Assembly (NCBI RefSeq): GCF_030296055.1
Contig: NZ_AP027370.1
Location: forward strand, 1,414,501-1,478,500
Source: Hydrogenimonas cancrithermarum
GTDB lineage: Bacteria; Campylobacterota; Campylobacteria; Campylobacterales; Hydrogenimonadaceae
Reading direction: 5' to 3'
Length of the DNA: 64,000 bases
Below are positions 16,565-24,972 of the stretch, piece after piece. Within the stretch, counting starts at the first letter, position 1. Each line of letters begins with the position of its first letter. Below the pieces are notes generated by a model, which did not search any database, was not told where the DNA came from, and worked only from the letters and a program-made list of their open reading frames with translations. Made by a program: the position numbers and the translations under genes.

Positions 16565-17413
16565 ATGATTAACACCAATTCTCGTGTCGACGGTGAGAAA
16601 ATCGCCAAAAAGAAGTTTGGACAGAATTTTCTAAAAGATGAAACCGTTTTGCACAAGATCATCGAATCGATGCCCAACGACGACGACCCGGTCGTGGAGA
16701 TTGGGCCTGGATTAGGTGATTTGACCAGATACCTGGTCGAGATTAAGGATGTCACCGCTTATGAGGTGGACAAAGACCTTTGTGAGCATTTGCGCAGGCG
16801 TTTCGATGCAGTCATATCCGATGGAAGGCTGAAGCTCCGTTGCACAGATGTTCTGAGCCACTGGGATCAAGAGAGTTTGGAAGACCGGCCTTACCACATG
16901 GTCGCCAACCTCCCCTATTACATTGCGACGAATATCATTTTGCGTGCCTTGAAAGACCCGAACTGTAAAAGCTTGCTGGTCATGGTGCAAAAAGAGGTTG
17001 CCGAAAAGTTCAGCGCTCAACCGGGGCAAAAAGCTTTTTCGGCCCTCGCCGTACTGGCGCAGAGCGCCGGTGAGGTACATCTCTGCTTCGATGTGCCCCC
17101 GGAGTCTTTCGTTCCAGCACCCAAAGTGATGTCGTCGGTTCTTCGGATTGTCAAGAAGAGGACACTAGACGATTCGGAATTCGAGACTTTTTTGAAGACG
17201 GCCTTTACCCAGCCGCGCAAAACGCTGGCCAAAAATCTTTCGGCCCGTTTTGATAAAAAAGATGTAGTAGCGGCTCTTGACTCACTGGACCTGGGCCCCT
17301 CTGTCCGTCCGCATGAAGTGGAAACATCCCTCTATCACCACCTATATAAAATTTTAAAAGGTGATATTGATGGAAGAGAAGAAAACTCCGGGAAACCAAC
17401 CCAACAACAATAA
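16565..17413 (+). CDS. rsmA: 16S rRNA dimethyladenosine transferase
   Basis: A 282-residue RNA methyltransferase. KKKFGQNFLKDE, VVEIGPGLGDLTRYL (SAM motif I) and VANLPYYIATNII (motif IV with the N-L-P-Y catalytic site) are all present. It dimethylates two adjacent adenosines near the 3' end of 16S rRNA, late in small-subunit assembly. The C-terminus runs 44 bases into the rnj gene in another frame, giving it a short, Gln-rich non-conserved end (GKPTQQQ). The rsmA–rnj pairing is the same as in Helicobacter, where the two genes are adjacent. Confidence 0.96.
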   Translation: MINTNSRVDGEKIAKKKFGQNFLKDETVLHKIIESMPNDDDPVVEIGPGLGDLTRYLVEIKDVTAYEVDKDLCEHLRRRFDAVISDGRLKLRCTDVLSHWDQESLEDRPYHMVANLPYYIATNIILRALKDPNCKSLLVMVQKEVAEKFSAQPGQKAFSALAVLAQSAGEVHLCFDVPPESFVPAPKVMSSVLRIVKKRTLDDSEFETFLKTAFTQPRKTLAKNLSARFDKKDVVAALDSLDLGPSVRPHEVETSLYHHLYKILKGDIDGREENSGKPTQQQ

Positions 17414-19463
17414 CAACAGTGACAACAGCGGCGAAAAACCGCAAAACAGCAATAACCAAAATCGACAAAACAGACGACCGCGACGTCCACGAAACAGCGG
17501 CGGTCAGCAGCAAAGCCAGAGCGGTGAAAAGCGCGCATCCGGTACGCCGCGAAGCGAAAGCCAGTCGAATAGTTCGAACCGTTCGCGAAACCCCCAGCAA
17601 CGCGGAGGAGGACAGCGCGGACGTGGAGGACAGCGTGGCAGAGGACGTGGAAACGGACGCAACACCGAAGCGCACTACAAAACACCCGCCAACGTACAGC
17701 GCAGCGGCAACGGTGTCTATACCGACATCAACCAGGCGATAGCGGCGAACAAAGCCGTTCATGAAGAGCGCCTCAATACCGCCGCCAAGATCGATGTCAA
17801 CAACAAAGCACGTGTCCGGTTTACGCCGCTTGGCGGCCTTGGCGAGATCGGTGGCAACATGGCGGTACTCGAAACCGAAAAGAGTGCGATCGTCATCGAT
17901 GTCGGGATGAGCTTCCCGACAGAAGAGATGCACGGTGTCGATATTCTTGTCCCCGATTTCAGCTATCTGCACACGATCAAGGACAAAATCGACGGTATCG
18001 TCATCACCCATGCGCACGAAGACCATATCGGTGCGGTGCCCTACCTCTTCAAAGAGTTGAAATTCCCGATCTACGGCACGCCGCTTCCGCTGGGGATGAT
18101 CTCCAACAAGTTCGACGAGCATGGCCTCAAAAACGACAAGAAGTATTTCCGCTTTATCGAGAAACGCAAGCCGATCAAGATCGGGGATTTCGAGGTCGAG
18201 TGGCTCCACATGACCCACTCGATCATCGATGCCTCCTCGCTCGCCATCCGAACGCCTGCCGGTATCATCATCCACACTGGAGACTTCAAAATCGACCATA
18301 CGCCGGTCGACAACTATCCTGCCGACCTGCACCGTTTGGCGCAATATGGCGAAGAAGGCGTACTCTGCCTGCTTTCGGACAGTACCAACTCCCACAAACC
18401 GGGAATTACACGAAGCGAGAAAACGGTGGGGCCGACGTTCGACCACCTTTTTGCGAAAGCGAAGGGACGTGTCATCATGTCCACCTTCTCCTCCAACGTC
18501 CACCGCGTCTATCAGGCGATCGAACACGGGATCAAATATAACCGAAAGGTCGCCGTTATCGGCCGATCGATGGAGCGAAACCTCGAGACAGCCAGACAAC
18601 TTGGATACATCGATATTCCCGAAGATATCTTCATTGATGCGCACGAGGTGGTACGATACAGCGACAACGAGGTGCTGATCGTCACGACCGGGAGCCAGGG
18701 CGAACCGATGAGTGCGCTTTACCGTATGGCCACGGACGAACACCGCCACATCAAAATCAAGCCGAGCGATACGATTATCATCTCGGCCAAGGCGATTCCG
18801 GGTAACGAGGCGAGTGTTTCACGGGTCATGAACCACTTGATGCGTGCCGGTGCGACCGTCGCCTACCAGGATTTCAGCGAAATCCACGTCTCCGGCCACG
18901 CGGCGCAGGAGGAGCAGAAGCTGATGCTTCGCTTGACGCAGCCGAAGTTCTTCCTTCCTGTCCACGGTGAGTACAACCACATCGCCCGCCACGCCAAAAC
19001 GGCGGTTCAGTGCGGTGTCGACGAACGCAACATTCTCCTGATGAGCGATGGTGACCAGGTCGAACTGACGACGAAGTATCTCAAAAAGGTCAAAACGATC
19101 AAGACGGGCAAGACCTACATCGACAACCAGGCCAACAGCGAGATCGAAAACGATATCGTCATCGACCGGCAGAAGCTGGCGACCGAGGGGATCATCATGA
19201 TCGTCGCGCAGATCGACCAGCGCACGCACAAGCTCGTCGGCCATCCGCGCGTCAGCAGTTTCGGGCTGGTTGCCGACAAAGACGACAGGAAATTCGCCAA
19301 AGAGATCGAAGCGATCATCGAAACCTATATGGCGCACCAGAAAGATTCGGAAGAGCTCGACACCCGAACGATCGAGAACGACATCCGTCAGGCGGTGCGC
19401 AAACACGTGCTTCGGAAAATGAAGCGCTATCCGCTGATCGTTCCGACGATATATGTCATATAA
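17370..19463 (+). CDS. rnj: ribonuclease J
   Basis: A 697-residue nuclease of the metallo-beta-lactamase/beta-CASP group. Residues 1 to about 130 are a low-complexity tail: an Asn-rich stretch, then Arg/Gln-rich, then repeated RGG/GRG boxes. The catalytic part follows with HAHEDHIGA (zinc-binding HxHxDH), HTGDFKIDH and LLSDSTNS, then the beta-CASP motifs (GSQGEP; HVSGHA), and the C-terminal dimerisation domain. It degrades mRNA and matures rRNA with 5'-to-3' exo- and endonuclease activity. Helicobacter RNase J also has an extended basic N-terminus, which there affects helicase (RhpA) partnership; the RGG tail here is likely RNA- or partner-binding. The ATG at 17370 follows AAGGTG. Confidence 0.96.
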   Translation: MEEKKTPGNQPNNNNNSDNSGEKPQNSNNQNRQNRRPRRPRNSGGQQQSQSGEKRASGTPRSESQSNSSNRSRNPQQRGGGQRGRGGQRGRGRGNGRNTEAHYKTPANVQRSGNGVYTDINQAIAANKAVHEERLNTAAKIDVNNKARVRFTPLGGLGEIGGNMAVLETEKSAIVIDVGMSFPTEEMHGVDILVPDFSYLHTIKDKIDGIVITHAHEDHIGAVPYLFKELKFPIYGTPLPLGMISNKFDEHGLKNDKKYFRFIEKRKPIKIGDFEVEWLHMTHSIIDASSLAIRTPAGIIIHTGDFKIDHTPVDNYPADLHRLAQYGEEGVLCLLSDSTNSHKPGITRSEKTVGPTFDHLFAKAKGRVIMSTFSSNVHRVYQAIEHGIKYNRKVAVIGRSMERNLETARQLGYIDIPEDIFIDAHEVVRYSDNEVLIVTTGSQGEPMSALYRMATDEHRHIKIKPSDTIIISAKAIPGNEASVSRVMNHLMRAGATVAYQDFSEIHVSGHAAQEEQKLMLRLTQPKFFLPVHGEYNHIARHAKTAVQCGVDERNILLMSDGDQVELTTKYLKKVKTIKTGKTYIDNQANSEIENDIVIDRQKLATEGIIMIVAQIDQRTHKLVGHPRVSSFGLVADKDDRKFAKEIEAIIETYMAHQKDSEELDTRTIENDIRQAVRKHVLRKMKRYPLIVPTIYVI

Positions 19464-19470
19464 CTCTCTC

Positions 19471-19494
19471 GAAGGGGGGCGCAGCCCTCTTCTT
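19471..19494 (+). terminator. terminator-like hairpin after rnj
   Basis: GAAGGGGGGC pairs with GCCCTCTTC around a GCA loop, eight bases after the rnj stop. The following T-tract is short (TCTTCT), so termination may be partial. Confidence 0.45.
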
Positions 19495-19550
19495 CTGAAC
19501 TATGATAAAATCTATATTATGAAAAGAGTAAAAGTCATTCGAGGAAACCG

Positions 19551-20516
19551 ATGAATCCGCAGGAAATCGCCAAAGAGGTATTGAAGACAGAAGCGGATGC
19601 GCTTCTGGATGCGATGGAGCGTATCGACGATGCCTTTGACAAAGCGGTCGAAATCATGTACGGGACGAAGGGCAAATGTATCATCACCGGCGTTGGAAAA
19701 TCCGGGTTGATCGGTGCCAAAATTGCCGCGACACTGGCGAGTACCGGAACGCCGAGCTTTTTCATTCATCCGACGGAAGCGCTGCACGGCGACCTGGGGA
19801 TGATCGGGCCCGACGATTCGGTTCTGGCGATCAGCTACAGCGGCGAGAGCGAAGAACTGATCAAAATCCTGCCGCATATCAAGCGGTTCGACATTCCGCT
19901 GATCGCGATGGCGGGAAAACCCGATTCCACACTGGCGCAGTACGGCGACGTCTTTTTGTCGATCTATGTCGACAAGGAGGCGTGTCCGCTGGGGGCCGCC
20001 CCCACTTCCTCCACGACGCTCACCCTTGCGCTCGGTGACGCCTTGGCGGTGACGCTGATGAAGAAACGCGACTTCAAAGCCGAAGATTTTGCCTCGTTTC
20101 ACCCCGGCGGATCGCTCGGAAAGCGACTTTTCGTCAAAATAGAGGATCTGATGCGCAAAAGAAACCTTCCTAAAATCTCTCCCGAGACACCGTTGAAAGA
20201 GGCGGTCGTCGTGATGAGCGAAGGGCGCTTGGGCAATGTGCTGATTGTCGATAAAGACGACAGGCTGGTTGGCGTGCTGAGCGACGGCGATGTTCGGCGT
20301 GCGTTGATGAAACCGGATTTCTCGATTGAGAGCGAAGCGATCGATTATGCCAACCTCTCGCCCAAAACGTGCCGAAACGAAAGGATGCTCGCAGCCGAAG
20401 CGCTGGAGCTGATAGAAAACTATAAAATCCAGATGCTCCCGATCCTCGACGAGGCGGGACGCGTGAAGGGTGTGCTGCACCTGCACGATCTGGTAGAAGC
20501 AGGAATCAAACGATGA
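19551..20516 (+). CDS. kdsD: arabinose-5-phosphate isomerase (KdsD/KpsF)
   Basis: A 321-residue protein with an N-terminal SIS sugar-isomerase domain (about 25 to 180) and two CBS domains (about 205 to 318). GVGKSGLIGAKIAATLASTGTPSFFIHPTEALHGDLG is the family signature stretch (in several parts), with SYSGESEEL the phosphosugar loop. It interconverts ribulose-5-phosphate and arabinose-5-phosphate, the first step to Kdo for lipopolysaccharide. The CBS pair probably binds a nucleotide regulator. The stop overlaps the next gene's ATG by four bases. Confidence 0.94.
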   Translation: MNPQEIAKEVLKTEADALLDAMERIDDAFDKAVEIMYGTKGKCIITGVGKSGLIGAKIAATLASTGTPSFFIHPTEALHGDLGMIGPDDSVLAISYSGESEELIKILPHIKRFDIPLIAMAGKPDSTLAQYGDVFLSIYVDKEACPLGAAPTSSTTLTLALGDALAVTLMKKRDFKAEDFASFHPGGSLGKRLFVKIEDLMRKRNLPKISPETPLKEAVVVMSEGRLGNVLIVDKDDRLVGVLSDGDVRRALMKPDFSIESEAIDYANLSPKTCRNERMLAAEALELIENYKIQMLPILDEAGRVKGVLHLHDLVEAGIKR

Positions 20517-21361
20517 GCCAACAGCTGGCCAAAGCCGAAAAAGAGATCCGGCTCAACAAATTTCTCTCCCACAATACCAAGTATTCGCGGCGTGAAGCGG
20601 ACAAGCTTATCGAATCGGGGCGTGTCGAAGTCAACGGGAAAGTGGTGACCGATCTGTCGACCAAAGTCAAAGAGGGCGACAAGGTCAAGCTGAACGGCCG
20701 TTATATCAAGCCCAAATCGATGCACGAGATGACGGTGATCGTCTATCACAAGCCCAAAGGGGAGCTGGTCACCAAAAAGGACCCCAAAGGGCGCAAGACA
20801 ATTTACGATTCGTTGCCCAAAAGGTATGCGCATTTCGTGCCGATCGGACGACTGGATTTCGCAAGCGAAGGGTTGCTGCTGCTGACCGACTCGCCCCGCG
20901 TCGCCGACATTCTGATGCGGAGCAATCTCGAGCGTGTCTACAACCTCAAAATCCGCGGCTCCATCACCCACGCGATGGAGAAGGCGATGCAGGAGGGGAT
21001 GAAGATTCGGGGCAAAAAGGGGGCGCACGAAAAGAGCACCATCGAAGAGATGGAGTTCGCCCCCTTCTTCGCCTACCAGATTCTGAAAAACGAATCCAAC
21101 TACTCCAAGATCCGTGTGGCGATCGGCGAGGGGAAGAACCGCGAACTGCGCCGCTTCTTCGGCCACTTCGACCGTGAGGTGCTCGACCTGCATCGCATCA
21201 GTTTCGGAGGGATCAGCCTCAACAACCTGCCCAAAGGCAAAACCCGCTACCTGAGCCAGAAAGAGTATGACGACCTGCATGCGTTCATCAAAGCGCAGCA
21301 GGAGGCGGAGTATCTGACGCGCAAAGAGACCAAGAATAGAGAAGAAGAGGAGAATTCATGA
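20513..21361 (+). CDS. RsuA/RluB-family pseudouridine synthase
   Basis: A 282-residue enzyme with an N-terminal S4 domain (about 12 to 70; RLNKFLSHNTKYSRREADKLIESGRVEVNG in parts) and a catalytic core containing PIGRLDFASEGLLLLTD, where the Asp of GRLD is catalytic. Other conserved pieces are VYHKPKG and EGKNRELRRFFGHFDREV. The family modifies specific uridines in 23S (RluB/E/F) or 16S (RsuA) rRNA; RluB is the best fit by length and S4 placement, but this is not certain. It follows kdsD with a four-base overlap and overlaps yjbQ, so the three form one operon. Confidence 0.88.
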   Translation: MSQQLAKAEKEIRLNKFLSHNTKYSRREADKLIESGRVEVNGKVVTDLSTKVKEGDKVKLNGRYIKPKSMHEMTVIVYHKPKGELVTKKDPKGRKTIYDSLPKRYAHFVPIGRLDFASEGLLLLTDSPRVADILMRSNLERVYNLKIRGSITHAMEKAMQEGMKIRGKKGAHEKSTIEEMEFAPFFAYQILKNESNYSKIRVAIGEGKNRELRRFFGHFDREVLDLHRISFGGISLNNLPKGKTRYLSQKEYDDLHAFIKAQQEAEYLTRKETKNREEEENS

Positions 21362-21753
21362 TGGAAATCGTTCTGCAGACCAAACATACGTCGGAGATGA
21401 TAGATATTACCGAAATGGTACACGAAGCGGTGATCAAAAAGGGAATCAAAAGCGGGCTTGTGACGGTATTCGTCCCCCACACGACCGCCAGCATCATCCT
21501 TTTTGAAAATATCGATCCGAAGCTTCGCCGCGATTTTCTCGAAGCGCTCGGACGTGTCGCGCCGGCCAAGCATCCCTATCACCACCAGGGAGAGAATGCC
21601 GCGGCCCATATCAAGTCGGCACTTTGCGGTGCGCGCGTCGTCGTCCCGATGGAGAATGCCAAGCTGAAGCTCGGAGAGTGGCAGGGGATATTTTTGTGCG
21701 AATTCGACGGCCCCAGGGAGCGCAAAGTGATTGTCCAAGTCGTCAATGGGTAG
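21358..21753 (+). CDS. yjbQ: YjbQ/UPF0047 family protein
   Basis: A 131-residue single-domain protein with the whole family pattern: an N-terminal strand, VTVFVPHTTASIILFEN, an HPYHHQGENAAAHIKS His-rich motif, and GEWQGIFLCEFDGPRERKV near the C-terminus. The clustered His suggest a metal or phosphate site; members have shown weak thiamin-phosphate synthase activity in vitro and can suppress thiE defects in E. coli, while the physiological role is not settled. The start could be the ATG at 21358 (overlapping the stop of the preceding gene) or the one at 21361. The stop sits at the left edge of an inverted-repeat element. Confidence 0.9.
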   Translation: MMEIVLQTKHTSEMIDITEMVHEAVIKKGIKSGLVTVFVPHTTASIILFENIDPKLRRDFLEALGRVAPAKHPYHHQGENAAAHIKSALCGARVVVPMENAKLKLGEWQGIFLCEFDGPRERKVIVQVVNG

Positions 21754-22022
21754 AACCCATTTCAAAAGCCCCCACGAACGGGAATGGCCGTCAAAAGGTG
21801 GGATGACGAGGCGAAAGGCGCAGGGCATAGCCGAAGCTACGTTCAAGCCTTTCAACGAAGTCAGCGTGCCTTTTGACGGTCACCTCGAGGGGCGGAGCGC
21901 TTTTGCCCCCTCTTTTTGTTGGTTCTCCTTGACGTGGCTTTGGCCACGCCTGCGTCGAACCGTCGCAACAGGAAGCAAAATCGCTTCCATTACCGTCCGT
22001 GGGGGGATTTTGAGATGGGTTC
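21753..22022. repeat. 270-bp nested inverted-repeat element between yjbQ and rarA
   Basis: Outer arms 21753–21787 and 21987–22022 are inverted with four mismatches and one base length difference (starting GAACCCAT). Inside are a perfect 11-base inverted pair, 21788–21798 and 21869–21879 (CCGTCAAAAGG), and three small hairpins, at about 21890–21911 (G/C-rich), 21932–21950 (GTGGC…GCCAC) and 21971–21988 (GGAAGC…GCTTCC). The left arm takes in the yjbQ stop codon and the right arm the first codons of rarA. No open frame of note lies within it. A palindromic mobile or remnant element is possible; nothing else is seen here. Confidence 0.65.
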
Positions 22023-23220
22023 CATAAACTATGCCCTCCTCTACCGTCCGAAGTCGCTCGAAGATTTTATCGGACAGGAGCATCTGCTTTCTCCGTCGGC
22101 ACCGCTTCGACGCCTGATCGAGGGGGATGCCCTTCAGCACAGCTTCTTCTACGGCCCGCCAGGTGTCGGGAAAACGACTCTCGCGCGCATCATCGCCGAA
22201 CAGCTCGACCGGCCCTTCTACGAACTCAATGCCACGACCCTCAAAATCGACGATCTGCGCACTATCTTCAAACAGTACGCCCAGGCGCTCAGAAAACCGC
22301 TTGTTTTCATCGACGAGGTTCACAGGCTGTCTAAGACACAGCAGGAAGTGCTTCTGCCCTTTATGGAGCGTTACGACGCACTTATCATCGGAGCATCGAC
22401 CGAAAACCCCTACTTTTCGCTGACTGCGGCGATGCGGTCGCGCTCGCTTCTGTTCGAGTTCAAGGCGTTGAGAGCCGAAGACCTGATGGCGATGCTTCAG
22501 AAGGTGGTGAAGAGAGAGGGGGTGGAGCTCGACAAGGAGGCCGAAACCTACCTGATCGATTCCAGCGGCGGCGATATGCGGGCGATGCTCAACCTGCTCG
22601 ATGCGGCGGTCTCGATCGATACGCATGTCACGTTCGAAACGCTCAAAAACCTTCGCCCCTCCGCCCTGCATGACGGAAGCAACAGCGGCGACACCCATTA
22701 CAATCTCATCAGCGCGATGATCAAGAGTATGCGTGGTAGCGATGTCGATGCGGCACTCTATTGGATGGCACGCCTCATCGCCGGCGGCGAACCGCCTGAA
22801 TTCATCGCGCGACGTATGGTGATTTTCGCGAGCGAGGATATCGGCAACGCCAACCCCAACGCGCTTGGTATCGCTGTCGATACAATGACGGCAGTGAGCC
22901 GTATCGGCTATCCGGAGGCACGCATCGTTCTCTCGCAGTGCCTGGTCTATCTGGCCTCTTCGCCCAAGTCCAATGCCGCCTATACGGCGATCAACAAAGC
23001 GATGAAATGTATCGAGGGCGGTACGCTGCTTCCCGTTCCGGAACATCTTCGAAGTCCGCTGCACAAAGGGTACCTCTACCCGCACGATTTCGGCGGCTGG
23101 GTGAAGCAGGATTACTTGGCGAAGCCCATGAGATTTTACGAATCGAAAGGGATCGGGTTTGAAAAACGGTTGGACGAGTGGCTCGATAAAATTCGAAGTA
23201 TCGGAACGAACGGAAAGTAG
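22015..23220 (+). CDS. rarA: replication-associated recombination protein A (AAA+ ATPase)
   Basis: A 401-residue clamp-loader-like ATPase. YRPKSLEDFIGQEHLL at the start is the RarA/MgsA family beginning; Walker A is FYGPPGVGKTTLAR, Walker B VFIDEVHRLS, sensor 1 IGASTENP, and the C-terminal tetramerisation domain contains GNANPNALGIAV and the GYLYPHDF end. It acts at stalled replication forks with SSB and RecA. The ATG at 22015 is the only one that begins directly at the conserved core, and lies within the right arm of the inverted-repeat element, so the leader is unusual. It ends three bases from the convergent pgeF gene. Confidence 0.96.
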   Translation: MGSINYALLYRPKSLEDFIGQEHLLSPSAPLRRLIEGDALQHSFFYGPPGVGKTTLARIIAEQLDRPFYELNATTLKIDDLRTIFKQYAQALRKPLVFIDEVHRLSKTQQEVLLPFMERYDALIIGASTENPYFSLTAAMRSRSLLFEFKALRAEDLMAMLQKVVKREGVELDKEAETYLIDSSGGDMRAMLNLLDAAVSIDTHVTFETLKNLRPSALHDGSNSGDTHYNLISAMIKSMRGSDVDAALYWMARLIAGGEPPEFIARRMVIFASEDIGNANPNALGIAVDTMTAVSRIGYPEARIVLSQCLVYLASSPKSNAAYTAINKAMKCIEGGTLLPVPEHLRSPLHKGYLYPHDFGGWVKQDYLAKPMRFYESKGIGFEKRLDEWLDKIRSIGTNGK

Positions 23221-23223
23221 TTC

Positions 23224-23919
23224 TCAACCTTCCATCCAGATAACCCCGGCGAATCTTCCCGTCGTCCCCTCTCTCCGATAGGAGAAGTAGTCGTGGTCAC
23301 AGCAGGTGCAGACCTCGGAAATCTCGATATTCCCCTCCCCCACTCCGGCTTCGGTCAGCTGGTCACGATTGAGCTTCTGCAGATCGAGTGATCGACCGTT
23401 CATATATCCTTTTCCGAAGTTTTTTTCAACGACGGCGGCAAGATCGTCGCCGATTTCGTAACAGCAGGCATGAATGGAGGGGCCCATGACCACCCGTATG
23501 TCGGTTGGAGTGCAGCCGAACCGTTCCTGTAACGTTCGTACCGTTTTGGGAGCGATCTTCAAGAAGGTGCCGTTGCGCCCTGCATGGACGGCAGCGACGA
23601 CGCCTTTGGTTGCGTCATACATCAAAATCGGGATGCAGTCGGCGACCATGACCGCCAGCGCGATGTCGGGGTTGTCAGTGACGATGGCATCGCAGGCAGG
23701 AACCGTTTCGAGATGCATTGACGTGACGACTTCGATACGGGCACCGTGTACCTGCTCCATCCAGACGATGGTTTCCATACCGAGATTCTCTTTCAAGCGG
23801 GCACGGTTACGGGAGACGTCGGCAGGATGGTCTCCGACATGACGGGCGAGGTTGAAGGTATCGTAAGGTGGACTGCCGGTACCGCCGTGGCGATCGGTAA
23901 AGCGGTACCGTATGGTCAT
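23224..23919 (-). CDS. pgeF: peptidoglycan editing factor PgeF (laccase-fold, YfiH-like)
   Basis: A 231-residue protein of the former DUF152/YfiH group. Family features visible are the NLARHVGD start, WMEQVHGA, VADCIPIL with the metal-site Cys/Asp, HAGRNG with the zinc-binding His, and the late CTCCDHDYFSYRREGTTGRFAG. PgeF removes wrongly placed serine-type substitutions in peptidoglycan precursors in E. coli, and relatives act as nucleoside oxidoreductases; the exact activity here is inferred. Start ATG at 23919 overlaps the end of the DUF6544 gene as ATGA, so the two are co-transcribed. Confidence 0.87.
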   Translation of the reverse strand: MTIRYRFTDRHGGTGSPPYDTFNLARHVGDHPADVSRNRARLKENLGMETIVWMEQVHGARIEVVTSMHLETVPACDAIVTDNPDIALAVMVADCIPILMYDATKGVVAAVHAGRNGTFLKIAPKTVRTLQERFGCTPTDIRVVMGPSIHACCYEIGDDLAAVVEKNFGKGYMNGRSLDLQKLNRDQLTEAGVGEGNIEISEVCTCCDHDYFSYRREGTTGRFAGVIWMEG

Positions 23920-24731
23920 AGCCGTTCCGCGGAGGTCAGGGTATAGCGGCTGCAGGGGATCGCCCGGCCATCGACGATCCAATCTTCTTGAACCTCTTTG
24001 GGCAGAAGAAGCCCGTCGTAGTCTCCATAGCTTCGGATCGCCATGCGCCACTGGGTAGGCAGTAGCTCTCTCTTGAGTGGGCGGGCTCTGTCACTGCTTT
24101 GAATTTCGACAATCCGACCGTTCTCATCGCTGATGAAAGTGACGGAGGCACTGATATTGCCGTCACGGATCGTCGCTTTGGTGTGTGTCGCATCGATCGA
24201 TTCGTAGCTGATGCAGCCGCACGGAAGCAGGCGTGGGTTGAAAACGGCGTAGGCCAGCACGCGTGCGAGCTCCGAGCGTGCGAAGCGTTCACCTTCGAGC
24301 TCTCCGGTGGGAATGATCCCAAAGAGCAGCATCTGCATCGTCGCGCGACCCGTGTGGTATGTTTCGATGGCATTGAACGTGACGATGGGGTTACTGCTCA
24401 GACGGATGCCCCAGAGCATATCGGGCGTGGGGCGCAGCAGCGCGAGGGCATGCATCTGCATCGCTTTGGAGGGCTTTTTGTAGTAGTCGCCGTCAAACTG
24501 CAGAGCGAGAGTTGTGTAATCGCTTCGATCGGCCCGGGTGGCTGCGAGATACTTTTCGATCGTGTCGGGAAGGTTGTCGTTTTCGGTGGCCGTGGCGTTG
24601 TTCTCGACAAAGGCTTTGCCGAGCGTTTTGAGGGTGGCTTCGAAACTCGCCTGGCCGTACCAGGCGAAACCGACGTTGACGAGAACAAGAAGCGTAAAAA
24701 CCGCGATCACTTTTTTTATAATGGGTGGCAC
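23916..24731 (-). CDS. DUF6544-family protein with N-terminal membrane segment
   Basis: A 271-residue protein. Residues 4 to 22 form one hydrophobic segment (IIKKVIAVFTLLVLVNVGFA) that is either an uncleaved signal or an anchor; the rest lies outside the cytoplasm by prediction. The remaining sequence fits the DUF6544 pattern: LPDTIEKYL, a LQFDGDYY strand, a central segment around GRATMQMLLFGIIPTGE, ELARVLAYAVFNPRLLP, then a CSISYE-like GCISYESID, and late SYGDYDGLLLPKEVQEDWIVDG. The function of the family is unknown; the fold is thought to be a lipid- or polyketide-binding type, which is inference. A GTG at 24731, with AAGGGA upstream, is the best start. Confidence 0.72.
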   Translation of the reverse strand: MPPIIKKVIAVFTLLVLVNVGFAWYGQASFEATLKTLGKAFVENNATATENDNLPDTIEKYLAATRADRSDYTTLALQFDGDYYKKPSKAMQMHALALLRPTPDMLWGIRLSSNPIVTFNAIETYHTGRATMQMLLFGIIPTGELEGERFARSELARVLAYAVFNPRLLPCGCISYESIDATHTKATIRDGNISASVTFISDENGRIVEIQSSDRARPLKRELLPTQWRMAIRSYGDYDGLLLPKEVQEDWIVDGRAIPCSRYTLTSAERL

Positions 24732-24849
24732 GTAGAATCCCTTGGATTGAGATAGCGGAATTATAGCATTTGCGAACGTGCTATTTACTTTCCGTTTACG
24801 AATCGTTGTACAGGGTTTACCAACCTCTTTGTACAATACTCCCAGGCAT

Positions 24850-24950
24850 TTGGTTCATACGCAAACTCCGGGCGGTTCATCCTTACTCCCTTTCAATGCT
24901 GCCTCCTTTCCTGACATTTCAGTTTCGCCCGGAGTTTACGTATGAACCAA
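24850..24950. repeat. 101-bp element with 25-bp inverted arms upstream of htrA
   Basis: Arms 24850–24874 and 24926–24950 are reverse complements with one mismatch (left begins TTGGTTCATACG, right ends CGTATGAACCAA), separated by 51 bases with no internal repeat. It sits between the divergent DUF6544 gene and htrA, ending 22 bases before the htrA start, so it is part of the htrA leader. It could be a palindromic mobile element, an RNA hairpin, or an operator pair. Confidence 0.7.
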
Positions 24951-24972
24951 CATAACAAAGGAGCGTTTCACA

